Made by a program: the position numbers and the translations under genes. A stretch of DNA of 39,852 nt from Victivallaceae bacterium (GTDB lineage: Bacteria > Verrucomicrobiota > Lentisphaeria > Victivallales > Victivallaceae). Location: positions 1 through 39,852 of the forward strand of contig JAEDIJ010000018.1 of the NCBI GenBank assembly GCA_016292515.1, given 5' to 3'. A model generated the notes under the pieces. The model did no database searches, was not told where the DNA came from, and saw only the letters and a list, made by a program, of their open reading frames with translations. Of the stretch, positions 7,461 to 16,291 are shown one piece after another. The first letter of the stretch is position 1. Each line of letters opens with the position of its first letter.

Positions 7461-9623
7461 ATGCTGAAAATCACAGATTTGCCGACGGGGAGTGCGCCCG
7501 CGGCGTTGGAAATACCCTACTTCCCGACGAAATTTCAGGCGGTCATCTGGCGCAACTGGGGCTTGGTGCCGGCGGAAAGATTGGCAAAAGTCTTGCGCTG
7601 TACGGCAGAGGAAGTCGCCGCTTCCGCCGCGCAACTCGGTCTTGACATCGATCGTCAAGTCCACCCGAAATGGCTGCCCCACGGCTATCTCACCTTGATC
7701 CGCCATAACTGGCATCTCCTTGATTACGAGCAACTTTTGACACTTCTTGATTGGAGTTGCGAAAAACTCTATCAAACGCTGCGCGAGGAGGATTTCTGTT
7801 TCATCAAACTGGGCAATCTGAAACCCGCCTGCGAAAAGTGCTATTACCGGGAACTTTCCGCCGCCGAAAAGGAAAAAACGGCGCAAATCGCCGATCTTGT
7901 CCGCCGCCGTTTCCCCAAAGAAACGCAATCTTACATCGAGCCGCCTTTCGCCTTTGCCGACGCCTATCACCCGACGCCCGTCGGGGGAAAGGAACGTTTT
8001 TCTTTCAACTATATCCACTCCTATGCGGCAAGTTGCGGAGATATTTTTCTGCACGCCGACGAACTCGATCCCGTGCCGGAAAATCTTTTGTCGCAGTACG
8101 CTTCAATGGGCGTCAAAGGCGTCTGGATGCACGCCGTGCTTTATTTGCTTGCTCCTATCCCCGGCGCGGAGGAGTTTTCCGCCGGATATGAGAAACGGCT
8201 TGCCCAGTTGAAGCGCGTCGCCGACGTCTGTCAAAAATACGGGATGAAACTTTATCTTTACTTGAATGAACCCCGTTCGATGCCGGCGGCATTTTATTTG
8301 AAAAAAACTGAATGGAAAGGGATTTCCGTCGGAGAAAGCGCGACCAATTGCATTTGCCGTACGCCCGAAGTCCTCGACTGGCTGGAAAACGCCTGCCGCA
8401 AAGTGTTTGCCGCCGTGCCGATTTTGGGCGGCGTCTACGTGATCGCGATGAGCGAAAACGCGACGCACTGCAACTACGGCGGAAAAAAAGCCGATTGCCC
8501 CTGTTGCCGGGAGTTGCCGGACGAGGAATTTCCCCTTCGCATCATCGGCGCGATGGAAAAAGGCATCCACGCCTCCGCGGCGCAGGCGGAAGTGATCTTT
8601 TCCGACTGGGCGTGGAGTTTCAGCGACAGCAAGGATAAGGATTTCAAGCGGAAAGTCCTCGCGCGTCTCCCCAAAAACGTCTGCTATGCGACGATCAGCG
8701 AATGGGGCAAGCGTCTTTTGATCGGCGGCGTTGAAAACTCGATCATCGACTACTCGATCTCGCAGGTCGGCCCGAATCCCGAAAACGCGGAAATGCTCGC
8801 CTTTGCCAAAGCGCAGGGCTTGCGCACCGTCGCCAAAGTGCAGATCAACAACTCGTGGGAACTCTCGGCGGTGCCCTATATCCCCGTACCGTACCTGATC
8901 GAAAAACACTTGAAAAATCTCGCAAAAATCGGCGTCGACGGTCTGATGTTGAGTTGGACTCTCGGCGGTTTCCCCGGCGGCAATCTCGCGCTTTTGCGCC
9001 AGAGTCCGGAGGAGATGGCGGCGGAAAAATTTCACCCCGCGCTGGCGGAAAAAATCTGCAACGTCTGGCAACTTTTCAGCGAGGCGTTTGCCGAATTTCC
9101 CTTTGACGTCGCGACAATCTACAAGGCGCCGATGAATTTCGGGCCGATGGTGCCGTTTTATCTTGCCCCGACGCATTTCCGGGCGACGATCGTCGGGTTT
9201 CCCTATGACGATCTGACTTCGTGGCGTTCGGTCTATCCCGAAAAAGTATTGGAAAATCAGTTCAAACGGATGACCGAAAAATGGCGTGCCGGATTGACGG
9301 CGCTGCAATCGTGCGCCGCCGATGTTACGGATGCGGAACGTGCTGAATACGATGAACTTACCGTTGTTTCAACGGCGGCGTACTGCCATTTGCGAAGCGC
9401 GTATTTGCACATCGTTTTCGTCGGGGCGCGCGACCGCGGAGAGCGCGCTTTGATGCGCGATTGCGTCCGCGAGGAGATCGAGTTGACGATGACATTGTAC
9501 GACATCGTCCGGCGCGACTCGCGCATCGGCTTTGAGGCGAGCAATCATTACTATTACACGCTCAACGACTTACAGGAAAAGATCGTCAACTGCAAATACG
9601 TCTTGTCGCAAATCGGCGACTGA
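7461..9623 (+). CDS. Uncharacterised 720-residue protein, possible TIM-barrel glycoside hydrolase
   Basis: I do not recognise the family. No signal peptide is present. The N-terminal 120 residues include a helical segment with an AERLAKVL...TAEEVAASAAQLG pattern, resembling a small DNA-binding-like or cap domain, then a Cys pair (CEKCYY). Residues about 190-520 alternate strands and helices like a TIM barrel: GVKGVWMHAVLYLL, KYGMKLYLYLNEPRSMP, GGVYVIAMSENATHC, SIIDYSISQVGPNP, GVDGLMLSWTLGGFPGG. A cluster of cysteines (NYGGKKADCPCC) may bind metal. Acidic residues in the LNEP and MSEN segments could be catalytic, as in GH20-like enzymes, but this is unproven. The gene ends 1 base from the convergent FAD oxidoreductase, near other glycan genes. 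Confidence 0.55.
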   Translation: MLKITDLPTGSAPAALEIPYFPTKFQAVIWRNWGLVPAERLAKVLRCTAEEVAASAAQLGLDIDRQVHPKWLPHGYLTLIRHNWHLLDYEQLLTLLDWSCEKLYQTLREEDFCFIKLGNLKPACEKCYYRELSAAEKEKTAQIADLVRRRFPKETQSYIEPPFAFADAYHPTPVGGKERFSFNYIHSYAASCGDIFLHADELDPVPENLLSQYASMGVKGVWMHAVLYLLAPIPGAEEFSAGYEKRLAQLKRVADVCQKYGMKLYLYLNEPRSMPAAFYLKKTEWKGISVGESATNCICRTPEVLDWLENACRKVFAAVPILGGVYVIAMSENATHCNYGGKKADCPCCRELPDEEFPLRIIGAMEKGIHASAAQAEVIFSDWAWSFSDSKDKDFKRKVLARLPKNVCYATISEWGKRLLIGGVENSIIDYSISQVGPNPENAEMLAFAKAQGLRTVAKVQINNSWELSAVPYIPVPYLIEKHLKNLAKIGVDGLMLSWTLGGFPGGNLALLRQSPEEMAAEKFHPALAEKICNVWQLFSEAFAEFPFDVATIYKAPMNFGPMVPFYLAPTHFRATIVGFPYDDLTSWRSVYPEKVLENQFKRMTEKWRAGLTALQSCAADVTDAERAEYDELTVVSTAAYCHLRSAYLHIVFVGARDRGERALMRDCVREEIELTMTLYDIVRRDSRIGFEASNHYYYTLNDLQEKIVNCKYVLSQIGD

Positions 9624-9624
9624 C

Positions 9625-12309
9625 TTATTTTTCAAGCACAAGTTGCGCGTGTTTCGCGTAAGCGCGGCGAGGGTCTTGCGCGTAGGCTTCGAGCGTGCGC
9701 CTTGCGATCCCGTCGGAATCGCCCAGACGGTAGAGGGCGCGCGCGAGCGTCAATTCCCGGAGACAGCGCGTCCTTTCAAACTCCGACTCGCCCGCCGTAT
9801 TTTGATATTTCGCCTGATTTGCCGACTTGAAATTGTAGATGTCGTATTCTTTGATCGGCGGCGCGCCGTCTTTTGCCCAGCTGAAAGCGTGTCCGGCGAC
9901 GTCGGGAAGCTGAAAGAGTTTCATCAAAATCGGCACGGCTTTTCGGTCGTTGACGGCTTCAAAATACATCGCCACCGCGCGGTAGTGCGAGTAGGCGTCC
10001 TCGCTTTTGAGCTGATCTGCCAGTGCCGCGACCGCATCGAATCCGGCGGCGGATCTTGATTTTGCCAAGGCGATGATGTAACTGTCGATCGTGCTGACGG
10101 GTCTGCCGAATTGCCCCATTCCGCGGTACTGCCAGCCCGCGTCCCACGCCGCTCCGGTCAATGCGGAAACAAGCGTCGCTTCTCCGGCATCGGAGCCGAG
10201 CATACCGAGAACGTGTGCACAGGCGACTTTTGCCGCGCCGTCGGCGGCGCGACAGGCTTCTTTAAGAAGCGGCAATGCGCGCGCGGGGTCGGAAAAGACC
10301 TCCGCCAAACCCTGATAATCGCGACCGAGCGCCGCGACCGCTTCCGCCATTTTTTCATCGGAAATCGGCAACGTGTCTTTTGCCTGCAACACCCATTCCG
10401 GCAGGATCTGCTTTTGGATGAGTTCGCGCTGTAAGGACTTGATGTCGATGTCTTTAAGGGCTTTGTTTTCCGAAATCGCGTGCGCGCACGCAGTTCCGGC
10501 GACGTACCCTTGATTTTGCACGTCGCCGATCATCCGCAAAATCGGCATCGCGTCGCGGCTCGCCGAAAGTCCGAGCCCGATCACCGTCAAATTGGCGGTC
10601 TTGCGCGGCAGAATGGCGCGGTAGGGCAAATTGACCATAAGTTTGTCGTGCTCCGTCGATTTGATGAGAAATTGCGGCTCGACCGTCTGCCCGTGCGTGT
10701 CGAAATTGGACGCGGTGATGCAGACGATGTCGGGATAACGCCTTTCAAGCAGGACATCCTGCGGCGTCACGCGGTAAAGTCCGTGAAGACGGCGGCGTTC
10801 TCTGGTGTCGATCATCTGCGACTGATCCCAGAATCCGGCGTTTTCCTGATAGGAAAGTCTGCCGCGAAGTGAAAGATACCAGAGATCGTCCGCATCGCAG
10901 TCGTTGACAAAAGTCCAGTCCAAATTGAGATAACTCTGACCGAGTTTTTTGCGCGAAAAAGTCGCGCCCTGCAAGGAAAGTTCGTCGGCGTTGATGAATT
11001 CCGTTTCCTCGCCCGCGGCGACGGCGACGTCGCAGTTGCCGGTCGCGTCGACGACCGTCTTGACGGGGATGCGCGCGGGGTAGCCCTCGGCGAGCATCAC
11101 TTTGAGCGCGGTGATGCGTTCATTTTCCTTTTCCACGCCGTAGACGAAAGAGCCGGGGACGATCGTCGCGCCTTTGCGGAAACTTTCGGTACGGAAAAAG
11201 TTTTCCTTGATCTGCGTGTGGACGAGTCCGCCGGAGGCTTTGAGCGCGTTGTCCAACTCCGCGGTGAAACCGACGAGATTGCCGTACCAGTAGTTGCCGA
11301 TCACGCCCTCCGTCGAAACTCCGCCGAGGCGGTAACTGTACTCGAAACCGACGGCTTTAAGACCGCTTCGCGCGGCGGAAATGAGAGCGGGCGCACCGCC
11401 CGTCCCCAAGCCGACGACGGCGCAGTCAAATGTTTCCGACGTCGGCATTTCGGCGGAAACTTCCGGCGAACCGCCTTTTGCGGTGCGGGCGAAATTGGCG
11501 GCGGCGCGTCCCGCATCGGCGGGGGAGATCGAGGCGAGGGGACCCGCCGTAAAAACGCCGGGAAAGTCTTTCACTAATTTGTCGGGCGCGGCAAAAACGC
11601 ACGTTTCCGCGCTTTCAAACTGCTGATTTGTCCAAGTTTTTTCCCGCGCGAGTTGCTCCATATGGGCGAAACTCCAAGGCGTACCGTCTTTCATCGGGAG
11701 TTTGAAAGTGCATTTCCAGAGAAATCCCTCAAGGGATTGGATTTCCGGATGGTAGATGGGACCATTGAAAGTGTGAACGCCCGTCGATGCGATTTTTTCC
11801 GCCGTCATATTTTCCGCTTGCGGTTTTTCGCCGGAAACGACGTAGCGCGTGACCTCGTATTCTCCGGCGGGGAAGGGGGCGAAAACGCTTCCGGCGTTTT
11901 TTGCCGCATAGGCGCGCTCCGTCGCGTCGATGACCGCTTTTGCCGGGAAAAATGTTTCGCCGGAGCGGTTGACGAGCGTCACGCCCGCGACGGCGCCGTC
12001 CGACGTCTTGACGATCTCCTTGACATAAGTCCACGTGCGGAAATCGATTTTGGCGTCAAGCAATTTACGGTCGAGCATTTTGCGGATGACAAGCGGCTCG
12101 ACGACCTTGTTTTCCCTGACGGGCAGGAGCAGCTTGCCCGCCGTATCGCCTCCGAGCGCGTGGCGCGCCTCAAACAGGACGACATTTGCTCCGGCATTTT
12201 TCGCCGCCAGCGCCGCCTCGATCCCGGCTTCGCTGCCGCCGATGACGACGACGTCCGCGCGGTCAATCGCGCCGCAAACTCCATTTAACGTCAGCATTTT
12301 GTTTTGCAT
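9625..12309 (-). CDS. FAD-dependent oxidoreductase with two Rossmann modules and HEAT-like C-terminus
   Basis: An 894-residue protein from ATG 12309, 1 base after the GH1 stop; the open frame further upstream runs through the GH1 gene and is not used. Two dinucleotide-binding signatures occur: VVIGGSEAGIEAALAAKNAG from about 21 with the Glu of FEARHALGGDTAG, and VVGLGTGGAPALISAARSG from about 298 with FEYSYRLGG. The second module matches the FAD-dependent oxidoreductase family common in Planctomycetes and Lentisphaerae. Residues from about 680 are Ala/Leu-rich helical repeats of HEAT type. There is no signal peptide, so it is probably cytoplasmic. As the third gene of the phosphatase-WbsX/GH1 operon it may oxidise a sugar or organic glycan component. 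The substrate is unknown. Confidence 0.75.
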   Translation of the reverse strand: MQNKMLTLNGVCGAIDRADVVVIGGSEAGIEAALAAKNAGANVVLFEARHALGGDTAGKLLLPVRENKVVEPLVIRKMLDRKLLDAKIDFRTWTYVKEIVKTSDGAVAGVTLVNRSGETFFPAKAVIDATERAYAAKNAGSVFAPFPAGEYEVTRYVVSGEKPQAENMTAEKIASTGVHTFNGPIYHPEIQSLEGFLWKCTFKLPMKDGTPWSFAHMEQLAREKTWTNQQFESAETCVFAAPDKLVKDFPGVFTAGPLASISPADAGRAAANFARTAKGGSPEVSAEMPTSETFDCAVVGLGTGGAPALISAARSGLKAVGFEYSYRLGGVSTEGVIGNYWYGNLVGFTAELDNALKASGGLVHTQIKENFFRTESFRKGATIVPGSFVYGVEKENERITALKVMLAEGYPARIPVKTVVDATGNCDVAVAAGEETEFINADELSLQGATFSRKKLGQSYLNLDWTFVNDCDADDLWYLSLRGRLSYQENAGFWDQSQMIDTRERRRLHGLYRVTPQDVLLERRYPDIVCITASNFDTHGQTVEPQFLIKSTEHDKLMVNLPYRAILPRKTANLTVIGLGLSASRDAMPILRMIGDVQNQGYVAGTACAHAISENKALKDIDIKSLQRELIQKQILPEWVLQAKDTLPISDEKMAEAVAALGRDYQGLAEVFSDPARALPLLKEACRAADGAAKVACAHVLGMLGSDAGEATLVSALTGAAWDAGWQYRGMGQFGRPVSTIDSYIIALAKSRSAAGFDAVAALADQLKSEDAYSHYRAVAMYFEAVNDRKAVPILMKLFQLPDVAGHAFSWAKDGAPPIKEYDIYNFKSANQAKYQNTAGESEFERTRCLRELTLARALYRLGDSDGIARRTLEAYAQDPRRAYAKHAQLVLEK

Positions 12310-12310
12310 A

Positions 12311-13645
12311 TTACAGCACCGCGTTGCGCCGGATGCACTCGGCGTAGTATCGCGCGCTGAGTTTCGGCGTCCTCTGGCGCGTCGCGTAATCGACGTGGAC
12401 GATGCCGAAGCGCGGGGCGAAGCCCTGCATCCACTCGAAATTATCAAGCAGACTCCACAAAAAATATCCCTTGACGGGAATTTTTTCGGCACAGGCGCGT
12501 TGCAGCGAGGTGAGATAGCCGCGCAGATATTCCAGACGCCCCGTGTCGTTGATTTCGCCGTTGCCGTCGATTTTATCGTCGGCGGCACAGCCGTTTTCCG
12601 AAACGTAGACGTTTTTGCCCCACAATTCGTGAATGAATTTCGCCCCGTAGTAAGTCGCGGACGGCACCTGCCGGAGCCAGGTCAAATTCATATAGGGATG
12701 TTCGGCGGCGCGGTCGATGAAGCGGTAGCCGCCGGGCACTTCGGCGTCCGCGACGCAGTAGCGCGCGGTATAGACGTTGAAGCCCGTGAAATCGGTCGGG
12801 GTCGCAATGATCTTCATTTCCTCGTCGGTGAAACGCGGCGCGTCGGCACCGACTTTTTCCAGAAATTCATCGGGATAACATCCTTCCTCGATCGCCGTAT
12901 GACAGCAGGCGTTTTCCATCCGGGTGGCGCGTTTCGCGGCTTCGACGTTTTCCGGCGTTTCCCAGACGGGAACGGTGATGCCGGGATTGTTGGCGATGCC
13001 GATCCCGGCGCGCGGTGCGGCGGCGCGGAGCGCCTGCGCGACGTAACCGTGCGCGAGATTGCCGTGATGGATGACTTGATAAATATCCTTGTCCGGCAGT
13101 TTGATGCAGGGCGGATGTTTGGAGCCGTTATAGCCGCCCGCCGTGAACATCGTGATCTCGTTGACGGTGAAATAATGTTTCACTTTGTTTCCGAAAGCTT
13201 TTGCCATAAAAGAAGCGAAATCGCCGAGTTTCTGCGCCGTCTCCTTTTTGCGCCAGCCGCCCGCGTCTTCAAGGTACTGCGGCAAGTCCCAGTGAAAGAT
13301 CGTCACATAAGGCTCGATGCCCGCTTCAAGCAGAGCGTCGATGAGATTCTGATAATAGGCAAGTCCCTTTTCATTGAGGACGTTTTCGCGCGGAAAAATG
13401 CGCGCCCAGTTGAGCGAAAAGCGGTACGCCTTGATGCCGAGACGCTTCATCAGCGCGACGTCCTCGCGGTAAAGGTGGTATTGGTCGCACCCCGTCGTCG
13501 GAATGTCGTCGTTTTTGATGTTTCCCTTGACGCGGCAGAAATTCAGCCAGCTGGATTCTCCCGCTCCGTCGCATTCCAGACCGCCCTCGACCTGAAACGC
13601 CGCCGTCGCCGCGCCCCAGATGAAATTTTCCGGCATCGAGCACAT
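12311..13645 (-). CDS. GH1 beta-glucosidase
   Basis: A 444-residue protein of normal GH1 length. It has the N-terminal family signature FIWGAATAAFQVEGG, the acid/base Glu163 in TVNEIT (usually TxNEP) and the nucleophile Glu350 in VSENGCA (usually I/V-T-E-N-G). Further GH1 motifs are RFSLNWARIFP and the late GYFLWSLLDNFEW. It retains both catalytic glutamates and should hydrolyse beta-glucosides or beta-galactosides. No signal peptide is present, so it acts on imported oligosaccharides or glycosides. The start MCSMPENF is preceded by AAGGGG. It lies 22 bases after the phosphatase-WbsX gene and 1 base before the FAD oxidoreductase in one operon. Confidence 0.93.
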   Translation of the reverse strand: MCSMPENFIWGAATAAFQVEGGLECDGAGESSWLNFCRVKGNIKNDDIPTTGCDQYHLYREDVALMKRLGIKAYRFSLNWARIFPRENVLNEKGLAYYQNLIDALLEAGIEPYVTIFHWDLPQYLEDAGGWRKKETAQKLGDFASFMAKAFGNKVKHYFTVNEITMFTAGGYNGSKHPPCIKLPDKDIYQVIHHGNLAHGYVAQALRAAAPRAGIGIANNPGITVPVWETPENVEAAKRATRMENACCHTAIEEGCYPDEFLEKVGADAPRFTDEEMKIIATPTDFTGFNVYTARYCVADAEVPGGYRFIDRAAEHPYMNLTWLRQVPSATYYGAKFIHELWGKNVYVSENGCAADDKIDGNGEINDTGRLEYLRGYLTSLQRACAEKIPVKGYFLWSLLDNFEWMQGFAPRFGIVHVDYATRQRTPKLSARYYAECIRRNAVL

Positions 13646-13667
13646 TTCCAGCCCCTTTATATTCCGA

Positions 13668-16061
13668 TCAGCGGAAAACGGATTTTACCGCCTGCAATGA
13701 GGCGTCGCCGATGTTTTTGTCCGGCACGAGCCAGCAACCCTCGGTGTATTCATTCCACGCGTTGATGATGACGACGCCCGGTTTTGCGGGATCGTTTTCG
13801 GCGCGCTTTTTGGCGTCGGCGAGCAAGGATTTGAAAATTTCCGGCGTGTTGTTTCTGACGATGCCGACGTAAGGATAAAAATGCGCCCGCCACGGGAAAG
13901 GCTCCTCGTTGCGGCAACGCGCCGAGCAGTCCCAGCCGCGGGTCACCGTCGGGAGATACATCAAACCGCCGTTGTCGAAACTTTGCCAGAAAACGCGGTG
14001 GATGTCGGCGACTTCGCGGTAATCAAAGAGTTGCTCGCCTTTGTTGAAACGCGCCTTGTAATCGGGCAGGTCGTGACAGGTGATATTGTACGCCGCGCAG
14101 GAATCGAATCCGGCGGCTTTGAGCATCGGGATATGGGGCGATTTGATGTGCATCGCATTCCAGTGGATCGTCGGCAATCCCTTTTTGACCGCCTTGGCGT
14201 CGGCTTCGTCGAGCAGGGCTTTCACCTTTTCGGGACCGCCCATTTTGGCGATGAATTCGACCGCGTTGAAAATCGAGAAAAAGGGATGCCCGTCCTTATA
14301 GTAGTATTCGCTCCTTCCGAGGTATTTTTCCAGCACGATGTCGAAGCATTTGCGGAATTCGTCGGGCGTTCCCGCGCGCATGATCAATTCCGCACCGGGA
14401 TCGTCGATGACGGCGCGGAAACGGTTGCGGCGGTCGTGATAGCACCACATCAAGGCGAATTTCATCTTGCCGCGGTTGCGCGCTTTGAGAAAGCCGTTGT
14501 CCAAAGCCTCCTGCATGATGACTTCGCCGTCGTAGCAGTACCAGTCGTAGAGAAAGATGTCCAGTCCGGCATCGGAGGCGAGTTCGATCTCCTTTTCGAC
14601 GTTTTCCGGCTTGGATTCATCGTAATAGCCCATCAGCGGCTCGATGGGGACGGGATGCCCGGAGTAGCGCGGCGCCTGCGTTTTGACGAATTCCCACTCC
14701 GTCCAGTTTTTGCCGAACCATTCTTCACCGCGCGGATAAACGTGCCAGTGCGGATAATAGATCGCCATCGCCTTGACCTGTTTTTCCGGCGTGAACATCT
14801 TTTTCAGTTTCGCGCCGACGTCGCTGTTTTCCTGATTTCCGGCAAACCGGTCGGCATCTTTGCCGATCGCGAAAAGGTAGACTTCATCGGAGGTGTGCCC
14901 GTAGGTCGACCAGGCGATCCCCGCGTTGCGGGCGATGGTGTGCAGTACCGCGTTGCGGACGGCGTTTTCGTGTTTGCGGGCATCCGCGATGTCAAACGCC
15001 TGATGCAAATCGCCTTTTTCCTTGTCGTTCACGTCGAGTTTCGCCGCCGCCATTTTTTCGAGGATGACGTTTTCGGCATCTTTCTTGCAGGAAATTTTCA
15101 GCGTGTCGGGCGTTACGTCGAGCCAAGGCAAATTGATTTTGTCCGTGAGGCTCAATCCGCCCGTGTGGTGGTCGGCGGAAACAAGGATCAGCGTGTCGTC
15201 GGGGTGTTGCGCGTAAAATTTCAGCGCGACGCCGATCGCCTGATCGAATTTCCGAAATTCGTCGAGCATATACTGCGCGTTGTTGCCGTGGCCGCCGTGG
15301 TCGATGTGGCCGCCCTCCGCCATCATAAAGAAACCATCGGGGGAATCCTGCATCAACTCGATGCTCTTTTGGACGTATTTCGCGAGGTCGTCGACGCCGG
15401 GGGAGTAGACCAGAACCGGTTGTTTCAGACTCTTAAGCGCGAAAAAGGGCGCGTCGTCTTTGGCGATCACCTGAATTTCATTTCCGGTGAAATCGACTTT
15501 GACGGCGGAAGCGGTTTGCTCCATTTGATACGCTTTGCCGGAGAGGAAATCCTCCGGCTTGACGTCTTTTTTCATCCCGTCGATGCCGGAGCCCGCCAGA
15601 ATGTCGATTTTGGAATCGGGGAACTGCTCCATGATCTTTTTGGACTCGTTGCGTTTCATCACGTGAGCGTAAAAGGCGGCGGGGGTGGCGTTGTTGACGC
15701 CGACGGTCGTCAGCACGGCGCAGCGGCGTCCCTGCCGTTTCGCCAATACCGCGCAGGAATCGATCCAGTTGCCGTCGGCGTCGATTCCGAGGCGGCTGTT
15801 GCGCGTTTTGACGCCGCAGGCGAATGCCGTGCCGGCGGCGGCGGAATCGGTCGTTTTTCTCTCGAAGTTGACGGTCGATACCGAGCCGCGGACGGGGAGT
15901 TTATCCATATTGAGCGCGCCGAATTTCATCCGCGCCAACTCGACGTGCGGTTTGCCCATACCGTCCCCGATGAAAAGGAAGACGTATTTCGGCGCGTTGT
16001 CCGCGACGGCGGCAAATGCGCAAACGAGTGTGACGGTCAGCAGGAAAAATAATTTTTTCAT
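13668..16061 (-). CDS. Exported alkaline phosphatase fused to a WbsX/GH99-like domain
   Basis: A 797-residue protein starting MKKLFFLLTVTL at 16061 with AAGGAG upstream. A Sec signal peptide cleaves near residue 20 (AAVA/DNAP), so it is periplasmic or secreted. Residues about 24-415 form an alkaline phosphatase domain: FIGDGMG, catalytic Ser73 in TDSAAAG, GGHIDHGGHGNN and VSADHHTGG for the metal ions, and YGHTSDEV near its end. From about 432, AIYYPHWHVYP...FGKNWTEWEFVK, MGYYDES and DIFLYDWYCYDG match the WbsX/GH99-like family of TIM-barrel glycosidases or glycosyltransferases. No stop or internal start separates the two halves. It is first in an operon with GH1 and the FAD enzyme. Confidence 0.85.
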   Translation of the reverse strand: MKKLFFLLTVTLVCAFAAVADNAPKYVFLFIGDGMGKPHVELARMKFGALNMDKLPVRGSVSTVNFERKTTDSAAAGTAFACGVKTRNSRLGIDADGNWIDSCAVLAKRQGRRCAVLTTVGVNNATPAAFYAHVMKRNESKKIMEQFPDSKIDILAGSGIDGMKKDVKPEDFLSGKAYQMEQTASAVKVDFTGNEIQVIAKDDAPFFALKSLKQPVLVYSPGVDDLAKYVQKSIELMQDSPDGFFMMAEGGHIDHGGHGNNAQYMLDEFRKFDQAIGVALKFYAQHPDDTLILVSADHHTGGLSLTDKINLPWLDVTPDTLKISCKKDAENVILEKMAAAKLDVNDKEKGDLHQAFDIADARKHENAVRNAVLHTIARNAGIAWSTYGHTSDEVYLFAIGKDADRFAGNQENSDVGAKLKKMFTPEKQVKAMAIYYPHWHVYPRGEEWFGKNWTEWEFVKTQAPRYSGHPVPIEPLMGYYDESKPENVEKEIELASDAGLDIFLYDWYCYDGEVIMQEALDNGFLKARNRGKMKFALMWCYHDRRNRFRAVIDDPGAELIMRAGTPDEFRKCFDIVLEKYLGRSEYYYKDGHPFFSIFNAVEFIAKMGGPEKVKALLDEADAKAVKKGLPTIHWNAMHIKSPHIPMLKAAGFDSCAAYNITCHDLPDYKARFNKGEQLFDYREVADIHRVFWQSFDNGGLMYLPTVTRGWDCSARCRNEEPFPWRAHFYPYVGIVRNNTPEIFKSLLADAKKRAENDPAKPGVVIINAWNEYTEGCWLVPDKNIGDASLQAVKSVFR

Positions 16062-16098
16062 CGTGTTGCTCCTTGTTTTGCGATGTCGATACACTTGG

Positions 16099-16127
16099 AA
16101 TATAGCATTTTTTTGTCGTTTTTTCAA
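16099..16127 (-). promoter_or_regulatory. Promoter of the phosphatase-WbsX operon
   Basis: On the minus strand, -35 TTGAAA (16127-16122), 17-base spacer, -10 TATATT (16104-16099), about 38 bases upstream of the start codon. Confidence 0.6.
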
Positions 16128-16157
16128 TTTCAAAGTATTTTATTTTGCCGGAAAAAA

Positions 16158-16186
16158 TTGCAAATCAAGCGGGCAAATGCTATAAT
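16158..16186 (+). promoter_or_regulatory. Promoter of the surface-glycan operon
   Basis: -35 TTGCAA at 16158-16163, exact 17-base spacer, consensus -10 TATAAT at 16181-16186. The divergent phosphatase promoter lies about 30 bases away. The leader is about 100 bases; I see no riboswitch in it. Confidence 0.65.
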
Positions 16187-16291
16187 ATAACGAAAGTCCC
16201 GGTTCCGGCGGAGAATTTGCCGATCTGCGCCGTTTGATTTATCACGGGAAGCGGGGTATTTTACATAAAGGGATCATAAAAAACGACGGGG

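Noticed and set aside
13881..16052. A 723-codon plus-strand open frame opposite the phosphatase-WbsX gene
   Set aside because: Antisense shadow; translation shows only Arg/Val/Phe-rich low-complexity patterns with no family motif or ribosome-binding site.
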